From Leucosporidium creatinivorum (taxonomy: Eukaryota; Basidiomycota; Microbotryomycetes; Leucosporidiales; Leucosporidiaceae): DNA of 64,000 nucleotides. Position numbers and translations under genes: made by a program. Below, piece after piece: positions 1 to 11,673 of this stretch. Numbering within the stretch: position 1 is the stretch's first letter; each line of letters begins with the position of its first letter. The stretch covers positions 448,202 to 512,201 of the forward strand of contig BCKL01000014.1 of assembly GCA_001600635.1 (NCBI GenBank). Reading direction: 5' to 3'. Under the pieces are notes generated by a model that searched no databases, was not told the DNA's origin, and saw only the letters and a program-made list of their open reading frames with translations.

Positions 1-651
1 TGGAGGGGCAGCAGAGACAGTCTACTCACACTGGTCATTAAGAGCAGGGGCGGCCGAGGGTGTTGGAAGACGTCGCTTTCTTGAGAGCGGGTTGGAAGCT
101 GGGGGAGGTGGGCGGAGGCGGAGGGTTTTCGAACGGGAAGGAAGGGTACAGCTGGGAGAGCTGTAGTCTTCGTTGAAGCTGTATCTACTCTTCTGTACTA
201 TTCTCTCCTTCTTGTAAGCGGAACCAACGGGGCGAGGCGAGACGAGTCGGATTGGAAGGAGGGAGAGAGCCAAAGTCAGGTGAGAGGCAATGAATGTTAG
301 CTTCTGGAGCTCCGAGACCACTCGGGATCTGCAGTCTGCAGTCGAATCTGTGATACAACCGCAATTTCACGTGCAGAGCTGCCCCTCTCTTCCTCTCCCT
401 TCTGCTGCTCATTCGGTGCCCCCCTTGAAGCTCCGCATCAAGAGCTTGGGACCCCGGTCTGACCTTGAGCAGACAGCTCAGCTCGATCAAAGCGAGCAGA
501 GGATACAGCAATACAATTCAGAGCTTCCCTGGAGCTTACTTCGAGTAGCGCGAACCTCCTACTCCTCGAGAGAGACGATCTCTCCAACGGCCGAACCTCT
601 CTTTCGCTCCTGCCGCTCACTGCTCCCAGTGGCTCGCTTCCGACTGCTCAG
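1..651. other. Left-edge intergenic / 5' leader region
   Basis: No convincing gene. On the minus strand an ATG at 38-36 is followed at once by a GTGAGT donor running off the window, which could be the first exon of a gene lying to the left, but three codons are too little to judge. The right part is probably the promoter and 5' leader of the F-box gene that starts at 755. Long frames at 22-321 (-) and 290-655 (+) have no recognisable protein character. Confidence 0.4.
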
Positions 652-753
652 GTAAGCGCTCACTCCATTCTATAGCTCTATAGCTGTGCACCACAGCAAT
701 CCCATCCCTTCCCGTCGCTCAGACAGCTCACTCTCGCTCTTCTCCCTCAACAG
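652..753 (+). other. 5'UTR intron of the F-box gene
   Basis: A GTAAGC donor at 652 and a CAACAG acceptor at 753 bracket 102 nt with a pyrimidine-rich 3' end, and the ATG of the next gene follows the acceptor after a single base. This is most simply a leader intron. Confidence 0.6.
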
Positions 754-754
754 G

Positions 755-2090
755 ATGGCTTCTCGCGCTTGTCCCACCTCGTTCGCCAATTTCCAGCAAC
801 TCGTACCGAGCATCAAGCTCGAGATCGTCAAGCACGCTGCAGGAACTACTCCCGGCGCGCACAAGCTCGACTGGAAGCTGCTCCGCTCGCTCTCGCTCGT
901 GAACAAAGAGCTTCGTAGCTTGGCGAGCTCGATGCTGTTCGAGGTAAGTCGCGCAGCTCTGTTCATGAACGAGAGATTGAAAATTGACCTCTCGCTCGAC
1001 CTCACAGCGCATCGACCTCTCGCGCAAGTCAAACCCCGAGCTCGAGACCTTCCTTTCCTCATCCTTCTCGCCCGGCATCAAGCAGCTCGTGCACTCGATC
1101 AGCTTCAAAGGCGAGGGACCCCCTTACAAAGGGAACGCTTCCTACAAGACTGGACCTCTCGAGCTCGCTTCTCGTCGTCGTGCGCTCGCTACGAGAATCA
1201 TCGCCGAGCTGCCTAACCTCGTCTCCCTCAAGCTCGACTTCGATTACGATGAGACCGCTTTCTCGGGAATGGAGATCTACTCGGCTCTTGTACAGATGGG
1301 ACAACGCTTGACACAGCTGGATTTCCGCCCTCAGGAGAAGGAGGAGAAGGAGGACGAGAAGCAGCAGCAGCAGCTGGATCCCGAGATCGTCGCCTCCTTC
1401 TTGCGCTGCACTCCCAGCCTCACCAGCCTTACGCTCGAGAACATCGCTCTCGGTAACGGAGTAACCCTCTGGACAACGCTCGCCTCCCTCCACCACCTCA
1501 CAACCCTCAAGTTCGAAGCCGTCGCCCTCCCTCCCCTCCTTCCTCCCTCCTCCTCCTGGTCGGCGCCCATCAAGCACCTCGACGTCTGGTCCTGCCCCGG
1601 AATCGACACTCCCCTTCTCATACGCCTCACCTCCTTCTTCTCCACCACTCTCACCCGCCTCGAAGTCGCCAGCCAAGATCTCTCCGAAAACCAATCGGCC
1701 TGTTACGACCTCCCTCACCTCCAATGGCTCCGTCTGACCGCCTACCAACCGTTCGACCATCTCCTCTCATTCAAGCACTCGCCCCTGAAGACGTTAATCC
1801 TCTACCCCATCTACCACTTTCTCGCTACGAAAGCCCGAATCCCCCTCGCTCAAAGTCTCTCGCATTTCGAGTCCACTCTCGAGACGCTGGACTACGATGA
1901 GGATTTGGTCGATAGTCTCACTTTTCAGGATGTGATGGAGGTGACGATGTTGCGGATGAGGATGCAGAGGAGAGTGGAGAGGAGGGAGAAGGGCAGGGCG
2001 GACAATGAGGAGGAGGACCAAGAGGAGGAAGAGGAGTTCAACAAGACGATGGAGATTATGAAGCGCCTGGGAGGTCGCCGCTCTTTCTGA
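755..2090 (+). CDS. F-box/LRR-type protein (first of three)
   Basis: Two exons (755-943 and 1008-2090) joined in frame across a 64-nt GTAAGT-CAG intron give about 423 residues. The first 60 residues resemble the degenerate F-box found in large fungal F-box families (a KLEIVKHA helix, then LRSLSLVNKELRSLA and MLFE). The rest is a run of Leu-rich segments (SLTSLTLENIAL, HLTTLKFEAVALP, HLQWLRLTAYQPFDHL) like irregular LRRs. It ends in a very acidic Glu-rich stretch and a basic tail. The same layout, with the intron directly after the MLFE/ILFT motif, occurs in the gene at 61376, so the two are paralogues. A role as substrate adaptor of an SCF ubiquitin ligase is family inference; the substrate is unknown. 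Confidence 0.75.
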
Positions 2091-2397
2091 TGTCCGATGT
2101 CGAGTGTGTTGCAAAGCTTTCGTCTCGCTTCTGCTGAGGATGAGCTCGGCGAACGGCTGGCGGGGCGAACTGTTCGTTCACTCGCTCGCTCAGCGCTCCA
2201 TCGCTAAGCGCCTGCTCTGTGCTATGAGTGCATGCTAGTTATGTACGACGCCCTGCACTCTCCGCGCACCGGAGCCGTCTCCCGCGAAGCTCGGCGCTGC
2301 TCGCTCTCGTGCTCTCCCCTTCGACGCGGCGACTGCTGGACGTTAATATGTATAGATAGCAGTCTCGTCTAGTTCAGACGTCTCTACTCCTCCTCCT
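2091..2397. other. Convergent intergenic spacer
   Basis: About 300 bp between two convergent stop codons. It should hold both 3'UTRs. I see no gene or repeat in it. Confidence 0.5.
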
Positions 2398-4762
2398 CTA
2401 CAACCCCCACACCTTCCGCAACACCTGACTCATCCTCTCCAACCCCGCTTCGTTCTCCTCCTTCTGCTCGGCGCGTCAAGTCGGGGGTCAGCGGCGAGCT
2501 CAAGCTCTGGAGGACAAGAAGAGAGAAACGCACAGTGTTCATCGCGTAGGTGAGACGGAAGTAGCCGACATCAGCCTCCTCCCCTCGAGTCGCGGTGGTG
2601 ATCTTCTCGGCTCCCTGCCAGGGGGAGTAGTAGGCGCCGGGGACGAGGAGGACCTGCGATGCGGCCAACTCCTTCCACAAATCGGTCATGAACGCTTGCT
2701 CGGGGTCCGACTCGGCAGCGTAGGTGGCGTAACGAGGGGAGTTGATCAGGTAGAAACGAGCCCAGATGAACATGCCTGTTGGGTGGCGAAATGAGGATTA
2801 GCGTCACGAAGCAAGGAGAGTGAGAGATGAAACGTACCACCAGTAGGAGGCACGAAGCTGAAGATGGCAGTCTCGGTGCCCTTGGCGAAGGCTACGAGCC
2901 CCTCGGCTCCGGGGACCGAGGTCTCGGAGGCAGGTCGGAGGTCGTAGAGGCGAGCGAAGGCGTCGATCTGTAGCACAGAAAGAATCAGCGGACTGCGCCA
3001 AGTAGTTTGGCCTGAAGCGAGACAGACCATCTGGTCACGGCGGTACTGGTACTGGTCGCGAAGGTTGGAGAGCCAGGTGAGGAAGCCTGCGAAAGATCAG
3101 AAGACCATCAGCATCGTTCCCACTCATCTCAGTCAATCGGATAACTCGCCCTCAACGCCCCAGTTCCACAGCAACTTGCTCAAAATGATCTGAGACCACC
3201 CACTCGGCGCCTGCGTCTCGACCTCCGTCCCCCTCAGCAACCTCTCCGTGAACAGCGGGTTGGCGATGAAGTACCCGACCCTCGATCCGGGAGCAATAGT
3301 CTTAGAGAAGGTGTCCATGCGGATCACGCGGCCTTGAGTGTCGTACTTGAGGAAGGAGGGGACGAGGGAGGTCTTGAACTCCGAGGCGGTTTGCGCGACG
3401 AGGGCCGAGGGAGAGGAGAGGTCGTACTGGGGGAATTGGAGGAAGGTGTAGGGGTCATCTTCGACGATGACGACGTCTGTAGGTAGTGGTGCGCTCTGTC
3501 AGAGTGAGTGCCGGCGAAAAAAAAAAAGAAGGGGCTCACCGAACTCAACGCAGACGTCGTAGATCTCCTTTCGTCGTTGCGCGCCCATGGTGCTTCCAGT
3601 GGGGTTCGATCCGACGGGAACGATGTACATGCTGATCAAGGAGAGGTCAGCTACTGCACGCGAGAAGGACTGTCGAGCCTCGGCGAAGGCTCCACTCACA
3701 CGTGAGGCCGCTTGACGCCGGGCATTTTGGTCTCCCACTCGGCGAGAGTCCGACGGAGGTGGTCAGAGCGCATACCCTGCTCGTCCATCTTGATGGGGGC
3801 GGCCTTGATGCCGAGGGGGATCCAGACGCCTTGAGCCTGCCAGCGAAAGCAGTGAGCGCCAAATTTTCGCTAGCCTCGCGCTTGAAGGCGACTCACAGAG
3901 GTGAAGGTGTACTCCTCAGTCAGAAGGTAATCTCCAGGCTCGCAGAGCAACCGAACGAGCCTGAGAGGGACGAGATGAGATAGTAGGGTCAGCTCGGCGC
4001 GGTTCATCCAGGCGCCTCGGACCAAAGGCACTCACTTGGTCCATCCGTCGGTGTTACCGTTGTTCAGCAGGATCTCGTAATCCTTACGAGCAGGAGCAAA
4101 GACCGTATCGGTGAACTCGCGAGCGAACTTGACGAGCGAAGGGTGACCGTTCGAGAGGCCGTACTGCAGCGTGGTGGCGAGGTCGTCTCCCTTGGCTCCG
4201 TACTTGAGGATGGAGAGGGGGATGAGGTCCTCGGCGGAAGGAGTAGGGGCGTCGATGGCGAGATCGGCGGTCGAGGGGTAGGCGCTGATGGTCGCTTCTT
4301 GGAAGGGGAAGAGGGTTGGGTGGGGGAGACCTGTGATGAGGAGAGGCAGAGTGGGAGAGAGGTCAGCTCCGACCCTCCAAAGACGCTTGTCATCGCGGTG
4401 AAGGCAGCACAGACCACCTCTCGGCGCTGCTCAAGCGTGAGCCGACGACGTTCCCCGCCACTCTATCCATCGTCTTCTACTACTGAAATGAAGCACCATA
4501 CCCCCCATTGTGCTGCTCTACAGCTCCCTCCACCCCTCGACGGGTCTGCGCACCGCCTAGTCGCGATTCTCGCGCTGACTGCCTGCTCCTCCACGGATCT
4601 CAGCACAGCCCTAAGCTTACCTCCAGCAAGCGAGCACATCCCAGGCTCAACCATGTACTTGAGCAGATCCTTCAACGGCGAAGGCTGGCGAGCCTTGGAA
4701 CTCGAGTTGATGTGGTGCGAAAGGTCGACACTTTCGACAGCGGCGGCGAGGGCGAAAGTCAT
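2398..4762 (-). CDS. ARO8: Aromatic amino acid aminotransferase (ARO8 type)
   Basis: PLP-dependent class I/II aminotransferase interconverting aromatic amino acids and 2-oxo acids, in Phe/Tyr synthesis and Trp/Phe/Tyr breakdown. The N-terminus matches yeast Aro8 in pattern (ARQPSPLKDLL, then SLAGGGLPHPTLFPF). Next come LNNGNTDGW, IVPVGSNPTGSTMG and VVIVEDDPYTFLQFP, then DTFSKTIAPGSRVGY, where the Lys is the Schiff-base lysine. The C-terminus has VLLVPGAYYSPW and YFRLTYA. Start ATG 4762 fits the family N-terminus; an in-frame ATG 30 codons upstream adds an unrelated Ser/His/Gln-rich stretch. The last exon (EENEAGLERMSQVLRK then TAG at 2398) is reached through a GTGCGT intron. About nine introns; the first is nearly 300 nt, several times longer than the rest. 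It faces the gene at 5757 across a shared 1-kb upstream region. Confidence 0.93.
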
Positions 4763-5504
4763 CCTGGGCGTGCTGCAGTGGAGTATCGAGTGCTTTGAAG
4801 TGTGTCGAGAGTGCTGCTGCTGAGCGGGCGTGCTATCGGTCGATGTGGTCAAGAGCGAAAAGGCGTCGAGGAAGCACGAGGGCGATTTTGAGCCACGGAG
4901 CGGCCGGCATCTATGTGCGGAGAGCTACAGTTTCGCCGGCGGGCATCTAGCTCACCTGAGGTGACTTGCAGACGCTACGGTGCCAGCTGACCGGGACTGT
5001 ACAGCCCTAATGGGACAGCATACACTGATCGCCTTGCGCCGAGCTGACAGCTCTCGGCCGGTTTGGATCGCTTGGGCGCTTGGGCGGCTTCGTACAGGAT
5101 CAGCTGAGAGGTTGATGGGCTCGTTCGCATCACTTGGACGCCAAAGTGGCTCCTACTTTGAGCTGAATCGTTGTACAGCTGACCTCGGCGATCCTCTCGC
5201 GAGCTTCGAGGCTGTCACTTCGCCGAGTCTACGAGCGTGGTCTCCTGATGCACACCAGACGGGTTCACTGAAAGCAGGGTGATGTCGTCCCCTGCGAGTC
5301 TGACTGGCGACCAAGCGAGGTCAGACGAGCTCACTAGAGCAGTAAACCTCATCGCCGAAGTTTGACCGTGCTCGGCGCCGATCTCAGCTCCTTCTATCAG
5401 ACACCTAGGCTGAGCAGCGGTGCTCGACTAGCTAATCCCGATGTACTGTACGCGATTGTACGCTTAGAGGTGCTCGCAACCCGGCCTTGGGTGCGTTCAA
5501 CGAG
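4763..5504. other. Divergent intergenic region
   Basis: Upstream region shared by ARO8 (-) and the small-family gene (+). Short frames here (for example 4980-5282 +) look like chance frames. CTCGGCG/CGCCGAG words recur, as at about 5040, 5190 and 5370. No gene seen. Confidence 0.5.
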
Positions 5505-6472
5505 AGGAAAAGACAACGCCGAACGAGCTCGGCGCTTCGGCTGGCTCTTCGGCCTGTTCTGACATGCGTTGGTCGTTAGTATTCTTGCCAGATTACTCCA
5601 GAAGCGTAAATCTGCTGGACTACATCCTGTACCCCTACATGCTCGATGCGTCGACGCTGCGGGAAAGGAGCTCGACGTCGCTTCCAAAGTCCAAGTCCTC
5701 GGGTCCTCTCTTCTTCTCCCGCCACAACTTGCTTAGCACACGTCGCTCAGTCAGGAATGGGTGAGCAGACCTCTATAGAAGCTGGCAGAGCACCACTGAC
5801 CTCTTGCACCACTCTACAGCTCCTCACACCTACGCCCTCGCCTTCAGCGTCGCCGATTCGCCCGTCACCGCTCTCGCCGCCAAGGTCACCGCTCATGCAG
5901 ACAGACCCTGCACGCCTCTCATCCATCTCTACTCCGACATCTCTACGTCGGCTTCTCTCGACGAGCTCACCTGCGCCGTCGACAAGGCCATCGTCCTGTG
6001 GCGCAAGAAGGATGCGACCACTTCTATGTTCTTGACCAGAATGGCGATCCCTCTCGTCATCAATGGTCCTGCTCGCCCTCCCGTCCTCGAAATCGTCAAC
6101 TTCGACGTTGCCGAGCACGGATCGCAGGCTAACGTCCTCAGCGTCGCGCTCGAGTCGAACAAGAGCCTCGATACTCTCATGAGCCTCCTCAAAGAAAACA
6201 TGGGAGTCTTAGACCCCTCGGTGGAGCAAGAGAAGGCGTTCCCCTCCCTCCACCTCGTCAAAGCGCCTTCGACCGAGGCCGCCGATCAGCTCAACAAGGA
6301 GGGCGTCAAGCACTTCGAGCTCGAGCTGAGGGACGATGGAGTGCTCGAGAGCATTGCTGGAGAGACGGATGTCGAGATGGAGGCTGTCGTCGTCCTCGAG
6401 AATAGTGAGGGGGGATGGGCCGAGGTGGCGAGGCTTGGGCTTGCCGAGGCTGAGGAAGGCGAGGAGGAGTAG
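5505..6472 (+). repeat. Segmental duplication III, left arm
   Basis: The stretch from about 5505 through the 5' flank, the tiny first exon, the intron and roughly the first 55 codons of the gene at 5757 is nearly identical to the reverse complement of about 40203-39790. Similarity drops sharply further into the coding sequence. Left of 5505 no similarity is visible. Confidence 0.8.
5757..6472 (+). CDS. Small acidic-tailed family protein, copy 1 (possible degenerate 2H/CPDase fold)
   Basis: The first exon is only ATGG (5757-5760), then a 59-nt intron, then 5820-6472; product about 218 residues. I do not know this family by name. There are four members here (5757, 39950-, 41194-, 46034), all with the phase-1 intron after the fourth base of the CDS. 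The order of motifs resembles plant/fungal cyclic phosphodiesterases of the 2H superfamily: YALAFSVADSPVTALAAKV, PLIHLYSDISTSAS, a central strand region, FPSLHLVKAPSTEAADQL, and a last strand VVVLENSEGGWAEVARLGL. The catalytic HxT/S pair is not kept (IHLY and LHLV instead), so activity is doubtful. The tail is Glu-rich and there is no signal peptide or membrane segment. The fold assignment is inference. Confidence 0.8.
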
Positions 6473-6832
6473 GAGACCTGAGGATCAGAAGGAGAGCTGA
6501 GTGGATAAGAGTGGAAGATCAGTGTGAGTAGCTCTTTCCGTCGTATCCTCTCAGACGCTGTCGGCTGACTTTCGCCGGTGTCGGCGCCGAGCAGGACCGA
6601 AGCTTGAAGGGAACCGCCTCGGTCGGGCTAGGTGGTAGCAAGAGTGCAGGAAACACATTGGATCTTCATTCTCTCGCATCTCTGAGCGGGCTCGCGAGTG
6701 CAGTCGGACTCTGCGATTCGGCCGAGAAAGCGAAGCGCTCGGCGCAAGAGCTCAGCGCTCACTATTCCTCACTGCGAGCTCGCCGAAGTCTATGAAAATA
6801 CCTTGCCTTGCACCCTAAACACTATGCTGCCA
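6473..6832. other. Convergent intergenic spacer
   Basis: Lies between the small-family gene (+) and the end of the kelch-BTB-arrestin gene (-). No coding signal; several TCGGCG-type words. Confidence 0.5.
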
Positions 6833-9800
6833 TCAAATCATCAAGAGTCCCAAATTAGGCGTCGCCTTCGCCGCCCTGGCTTTCGCCCCCTTCTGCTCCT
6901 TCCGGTCCTCCGCCTTCCTCGCCGCTTTCATCTCCTTCTCAGCCTTCCTTCGACTAGCCTCGGTAGAGCTCGTACTCTTCCCGGCTTCGGAGGACCAGTG
7001 AGAAGCCTGATCGAAGGAGGTTCGGCGGGAGAGGGAGTACGGGACTGCTAAGGATGGAGGACCCGTCAGCTAGCAACTCCCACATAAAGGGAAACGCGAG
7101 TGAAACGTACAGGAGCGAGCTCCAAAGTCGAGCGAGAGCGATGTCGACCGTTTCAGGCCGTCGGAGCTGAGAGATGAGCTGTCGGCCGAGAGAGGGGATG
7201 GCGGATCAGGTCGCTTTAGTCGGAGTGAGAGGTCGCGCTCGTCCTCGTAGAGGTAGAGGAGACTCGATGGGTGGTTTCCTCCGTTGTCGGGCTGCGAGAG
7301 GCGTTCACTCCCTCTTCGAAGGGTGACGTCCGAGCTTTGAGGTTGAGGGCACGCTGCCGCGCCGAGCTCGGTCTCGAGGATGACGGGGGTGGCGCCCAAG
7401 ACGGAGGGAAGCTGTACGACGAGGTAGTGTTGGACGCGTCCGTTACAGGCCGAGATAGATCGCATGTCCCCCTTGGCGAGCTCGAGCCATCCTCCGACGT
7501 CGACGATACCGAGCGGAGGCGCCTCTCCCGCGACGACCGTCGCGTGGTGCTTCCCAGCGCCCTTGGACTTCGACTTGAACAGCTCCAAGAGTGCGACCTC
7601 CCCCTTCCCGCCAACAGAGCGGGTGAGGCGTCTCCCAGCGAAGGCCTCGAGTCCACCGGCGTTGATGAGTCGAGCGAGGTGGTCGGCTTCTCGTCGAGGA
7701 AGGTGGAGAGTGAGGTGCCAAGAGACGAAGACGGTGGATGGGAGGACAGCGCGCCAGTGGGAGAGGCGAGCAAAGTCGGCGGAGAGGAGCATTAGTTGCT
7801 GTTGATCCGAAGTGGTGCTCGGCCAAGAAGAGAGAGGTTGGCGCTGAGCGGCATCCAGCGCGGTCGCGAGGTCGGGAACGAGGGGAAGAGGCTCTCCAAA
7901 GAAGTGTCGTGACTTGATGGGGTACGGGAGAGGTAGGGCGATCCTGCAAGACCGCGCAAGTCGGGTCAGTTGCGCCTCGAGCTCGGCTTGGGCTGAGGGA
8001 AGCGACTTACCTCTCGGCAAACTTGCCCCATCCCTTCCGCTTCACAGTGATCTCCATGCGATACGCTACCACCATCGACGTCCCCACCGTCGAACCGCTC
8101 GACCTGTCGAGCAGGACTGTTCCACTCGGCGGCAATGAGCAATGCGTCGGGCACGAACAGGTCACGTAGCTCGGCAGCTCCAAATCGATTTGACTTGACG
8201 TGGCTGCGCTCGAAATCTCGGCGTCCAGGCTGATGTCGACGACCGTGTTGATGAGAGGGTAGAGGGTGACGCCGCTGAGAGTGGATTGGCCGAGAAGACG
8301 AACTCGGACGAGTGAGAAGGTGGACGCGAGACTGGCGGATCCGATGGGNAGAAGGGTGAGACTGAGATGCCCTCCAGGGCGGTACGCTGATCCGAGGGGC
8401 GGCTCAACGATGATGGTGAGCGATTTGGTCGAGTGCTTAACGGCGGCGACGAGTTCGGCGGGCTTGCTTTCCGACAACGAAGGCGTGGGCGGAGCGTGGT
8501 TGGTTGGAGTATGTTGAGGTAGAGGGGTTGGGGGTGCGGGAAGCGGTTGACGAGGAGCGGACTCGGTCGAAGGATGGGTAGTGGTGGGAGGCGAGCGAGG
8601 CTGAGGAAGAGGCGGAGGCGAAGTGCGGTGGATCCCATCCCAGTTCCTTGACGCAGAGGCTCCCGCTAGCATTCGACCAGTCGAAGATAAAGAAGGGCTG
8701 CTCTGGTGCGACGGACGCCCATAATAGTCTGCTCCGAGCCTGGGAGGCGTCGACGGCGCGGCCGGCGATAGGCGAGAGAAAGCAGAGCCCACTGAGCTCG
8801 CCGCGCTTCCACGTCGCTCCGGGGAGGGGAGGGAGAGGTAAGGGCTGAGGGGGCTCTCGAGGCTGAAGCTCAGAGGAGGCGAAGCGGGAGGTCCATAGCC
8901 GACGAGACCGGAAGGTCGAAAGGGGGGAGCAGCTGCTTGTACGAGAGCAAGATTAGAGCTGAGCTGATGCAAAATGTGGCGTCTGACGTACGCGTCTGGA
9001 TGGAAGACAGACGCTTCCGCTCGGCTACGGTGGCCGGCTCACCGACGTCCTGCTCGGCGAAGATGGCAGAGGTTAGCGGCGCCGAGACCCCAGAGTGAGG
9101 CGGAACTCACCTTCATAATACCGCCAAGAGCTCGAGCCTGCAATCCTAGGCACTCTGCTCCAATTGATCCACCCACTGTAGCGATCTTGTACGCCTGCGC
9201 CGCCGCAAACTTGCCCGAGTCGAGGCCGTCGTGCAGGGCGTGAAGGACGAGGGAGCGCAGGTGCGGAAGGTCGGCCCCGCTGCTGGCGAAGACGAGGAGG
9301 GATCGAAGGATGGAGAGTGGATGCTGAAGTGGGCTGCAGAGGGAGAGGGTATGGAAGTATTGGAGGAGGGCGAGGGTCGAAGGCGAATCGAGGGGCAGAT
9401 GGACTGCGCTCGGCGTAACGAGTGGGCGGCCGCCCTTCATCGAGGGCTTGCGCGCAAAGAGCGCTGCATTGGGATCCAAGATGTCCGCGGATCCATCCGA
9501 GTCCCCGTCGTCCGGCGAGACGAGCGAGTCGAGCTGCTCGGCGAGCCAGGTCCAGCGCTGGACGAGCAGACGGCGAGAGCATTTGAACCGATCTCCATCG
9601 GCGGTGAGGAGAGAGTACGGGTCATGGTATGACTCCTCCTTGACCTGCAGGAGGCCAAGGCGCTGGTTGGCGACAGAGAGGAGCTGGAGAGGTGGCTGGC
9701 GGATGCCGAAAGCTGCGAGGTCGACAGAGGCAATGTTGGAGAAGGATTGCTGCAACCGTAAGATATCAGCAAGCGTCCGAGAAACTAGAGGATTCTGGCA

Positions 9801-11055
9801 GGCAGGCCCTACCTGGCGGCTCGTGTAGTCCTGAGTCATGCTCCCGCTCTCGTTGCCGAGCACGACTAGCTTGCCGTCGTGAACGAGCGCTTTTGCCCAG
9901 CTGCCCTGTGTGAGGCTTCGACCCATATCCACTCGGAACCACTCCAGCTCCTTCTCCGCCCTCTCCAACAGCGAGGACACCCCTTGCTTGAGGTTCAGAG
10001 CCCACACAGCCAGCGAGGCGACGCCGTCCGAGTCGACCTGTACGCCGCTGATGACGAGAAAGCGGCCGGCGATGAAGCTGGCGGGGAACCGAAGTCCTAC
10101 TGGGAGCTGGGCGGTCGACATGAGGTGCGAAAGGCAGTGGAGATGGGTGGTGTCGGTCGAGGTGACGAGGTCGAGGTCTCGGCGGATGCTGTCGAATGAC
10201 GACCGTCAGCTGAAATTCGGCACAGCAGCAACGTTGAACGTACTTGTCCGACTTGAGCTCCGAGTTGGAGTACAGCAAGAATGCTGCCTCGTCTCCCTCG
10301 CCGAACGGAACTCGGCGCGAGCAGCTCGGGCTGAACAAGCCCGCCTCGCTCCTCGACGCCACGTAGCTCATCGTCTCTCCCACAGCCGCCGTCCTGTACG
10401 TCCCACAGGTCCTCCCGATATCTTCCACCCTCTCCTGCCATCTCCAAGTCCTCAAGTCGAGCACCGCGAGATCCCTCAGATGCTCGGTCCTCGCCCTGCC
10501 CCTCGCCGACTGCCCTCCAAAGATGTAGAGCGAGTCGGAGGAGATGAGAGCGAGGTGTGCACAGCGAGGCTCCGGTGTCTCGACTCGAGGCGAGGGTGCG
10601 AGAAGCGGCGACTCCCATCTCTGAGAGGTCGTTTCGAAGACGAGCACATCGCCGAGCTCCTCCAAGTGGTCGACTCCGTCTCGAGCGGGTCCCTCGCCGC
10701 CGAAGATGATGAGCTTAGATCCGTACGCCGTTGCCGAGTGGAGGTAACGAGGTGTAGGAAGGGAAGGTGAAGAGTGCGAGGGAGGAATCTTGGACCAGAC
10801 GCGCGAGTCGAGTGAGAGGGCGTAAAGGTCGGCGGTAGGTGTCGGAGAGTTGACAGGACGTCCTCCATAGAGGTAGATGCTCGATCCTAGGACCGTAAGC
10901 GAGCTCCCGACCTGCAAAACAACGCCCATCAGCTCGTGAACACGAGCGAGAAGGTCGCCTTCGCCGCGAAACGAACTCACCATAGGAGGAGGTACATCGC
11001 CTGTAGTCTTGTGTAGCTTCGTAACGAGGTCTGCCAGAGATGGAGCTTCGGCCAT
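6833..11055 (-). CDS. Kelch-BTB-arrestin-like multidomain protein
   Basis: Eight exons appear to join into one protein of about 1,260 residues. Order: an N-terminal stretch from MAEAPSLADLV; kelch repeats (IYLYGGRPVN, KLIIFGGEGPARDG, SLYIFGGQSARGR, VLDLRTWRWQE); a linker; a BTB-like segment (DGDRFKCSRRLLVQRW ... VHLPLDSPSTLALLQYF ... HALHDGLDSGKFAAAQAYKIA); then a Ser/Pro-rich linker and an arrestin-like beta region (SLTIIVEPPLGSAYRPGGHL, YRMEITVKRKGWGKFAER) with a basic coiled tail. Introns: 10912-10980 and 10189-10243, then near 9749-9811, 9046-9110, 8934-8990, 7946-8010 and 7024-7110. The one near 8934-8990 links the BTB and arrestin parts in phase 1, and the arrestin part has no in-frame ATG near its 5' end, which favours a single gene. 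The start at 11055 is the first ATG of the frame; an upstream exon is possible. The base at 8349 is N. Likely a cytoplasmic scaffold; function unknown. Confidence 0.65.
10133..11055 (-). repeat. Segmental duplication I, left arm (kelch part)
   Basis: Aligns in reverse complement with 63078-64000 without any net length difference (paired coordinates sum to 74133, including equal 69-nt introns). Divergence is greatest in the first exon and intron and almost nil towards the other end. The right partner is cut by the window edge, so the full extent is unknown. Confidence 0.9.
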
Positions 11056-11673
11056 CGCTACGAAAAGTCCGTCTTCGTCGACCAGGGGAGCCGTGCGTCG
11101 AACGCTGGTGTTTCGACTCGAGAGAACGTCGGCGGAGAGGCTGAGGGAGTCGGCGTAGGCGAGCCTCTGCTGTTGGTGTGCAGTAAAGGATGGGATCTCT
11201 ACAGCGTCTGGCAAGCTCGAGTCGAACGGTTGAGCACACGAGGAAAGTGGGAGGAGCAGAAAGGCCGTTTCGGCGGATTCGAGGTGGGAGAGGAAAGGGG
11301 TCCCCGCGCGAGGCCAATCTCGAGGGTTAATGAGCAGCAACGCAGGGCCCCGTGGGCTAGGGGAGTACCGGAAGGCCGAGCAAATATCCCATCCGGAGCG
11401 TATTGCGGTGGAAATCCGCCTCGGCGCTGTTCAGCAGACGAAATCTGGTCGGCTCAAGCTCGCTACATGCTATGGGAGTTGTGCAGTAGCATAGTTGTAG
11501 ATTTACTTGGTCCCGCGACCTCCTCGATGACGATGCGACAGGCGTAGAGGAGCGACGTCACCCAACCCTTTTCGGCCGAGCTCTCGGCGCTCGAGATGTG
11601 CATGAGAGAAGCAACCCTAGAGTACATCATCCCCGCCCGCCTCATCGGAATCGAGCTAAGCTACATCACCACC
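11056..11673. other. Intergenic region upstream of the kelch gene
   Basis: Promoter side of the kelch-BTB-arrestin gene, behind the stop of the membrane-protein gene. The reading frame stays open upstream of ATG 11055 to about 11340 but has no further ATG; it could hold an unrecognised 5' exon. Confidence 0.4.

Noticed and set aside
290-655. 121-residue plus-strand frame at the left edge
   Set aside because: Ends exactly in a probable leader exon; composition is like other non-coding GC-rich leaders.
4980-5562. Two plus-strand frames of 66-100 residues upstream of small-family copy 1
   Set aside because: No recognisable motif and lacking any second copy at the related locus near 40 kb.
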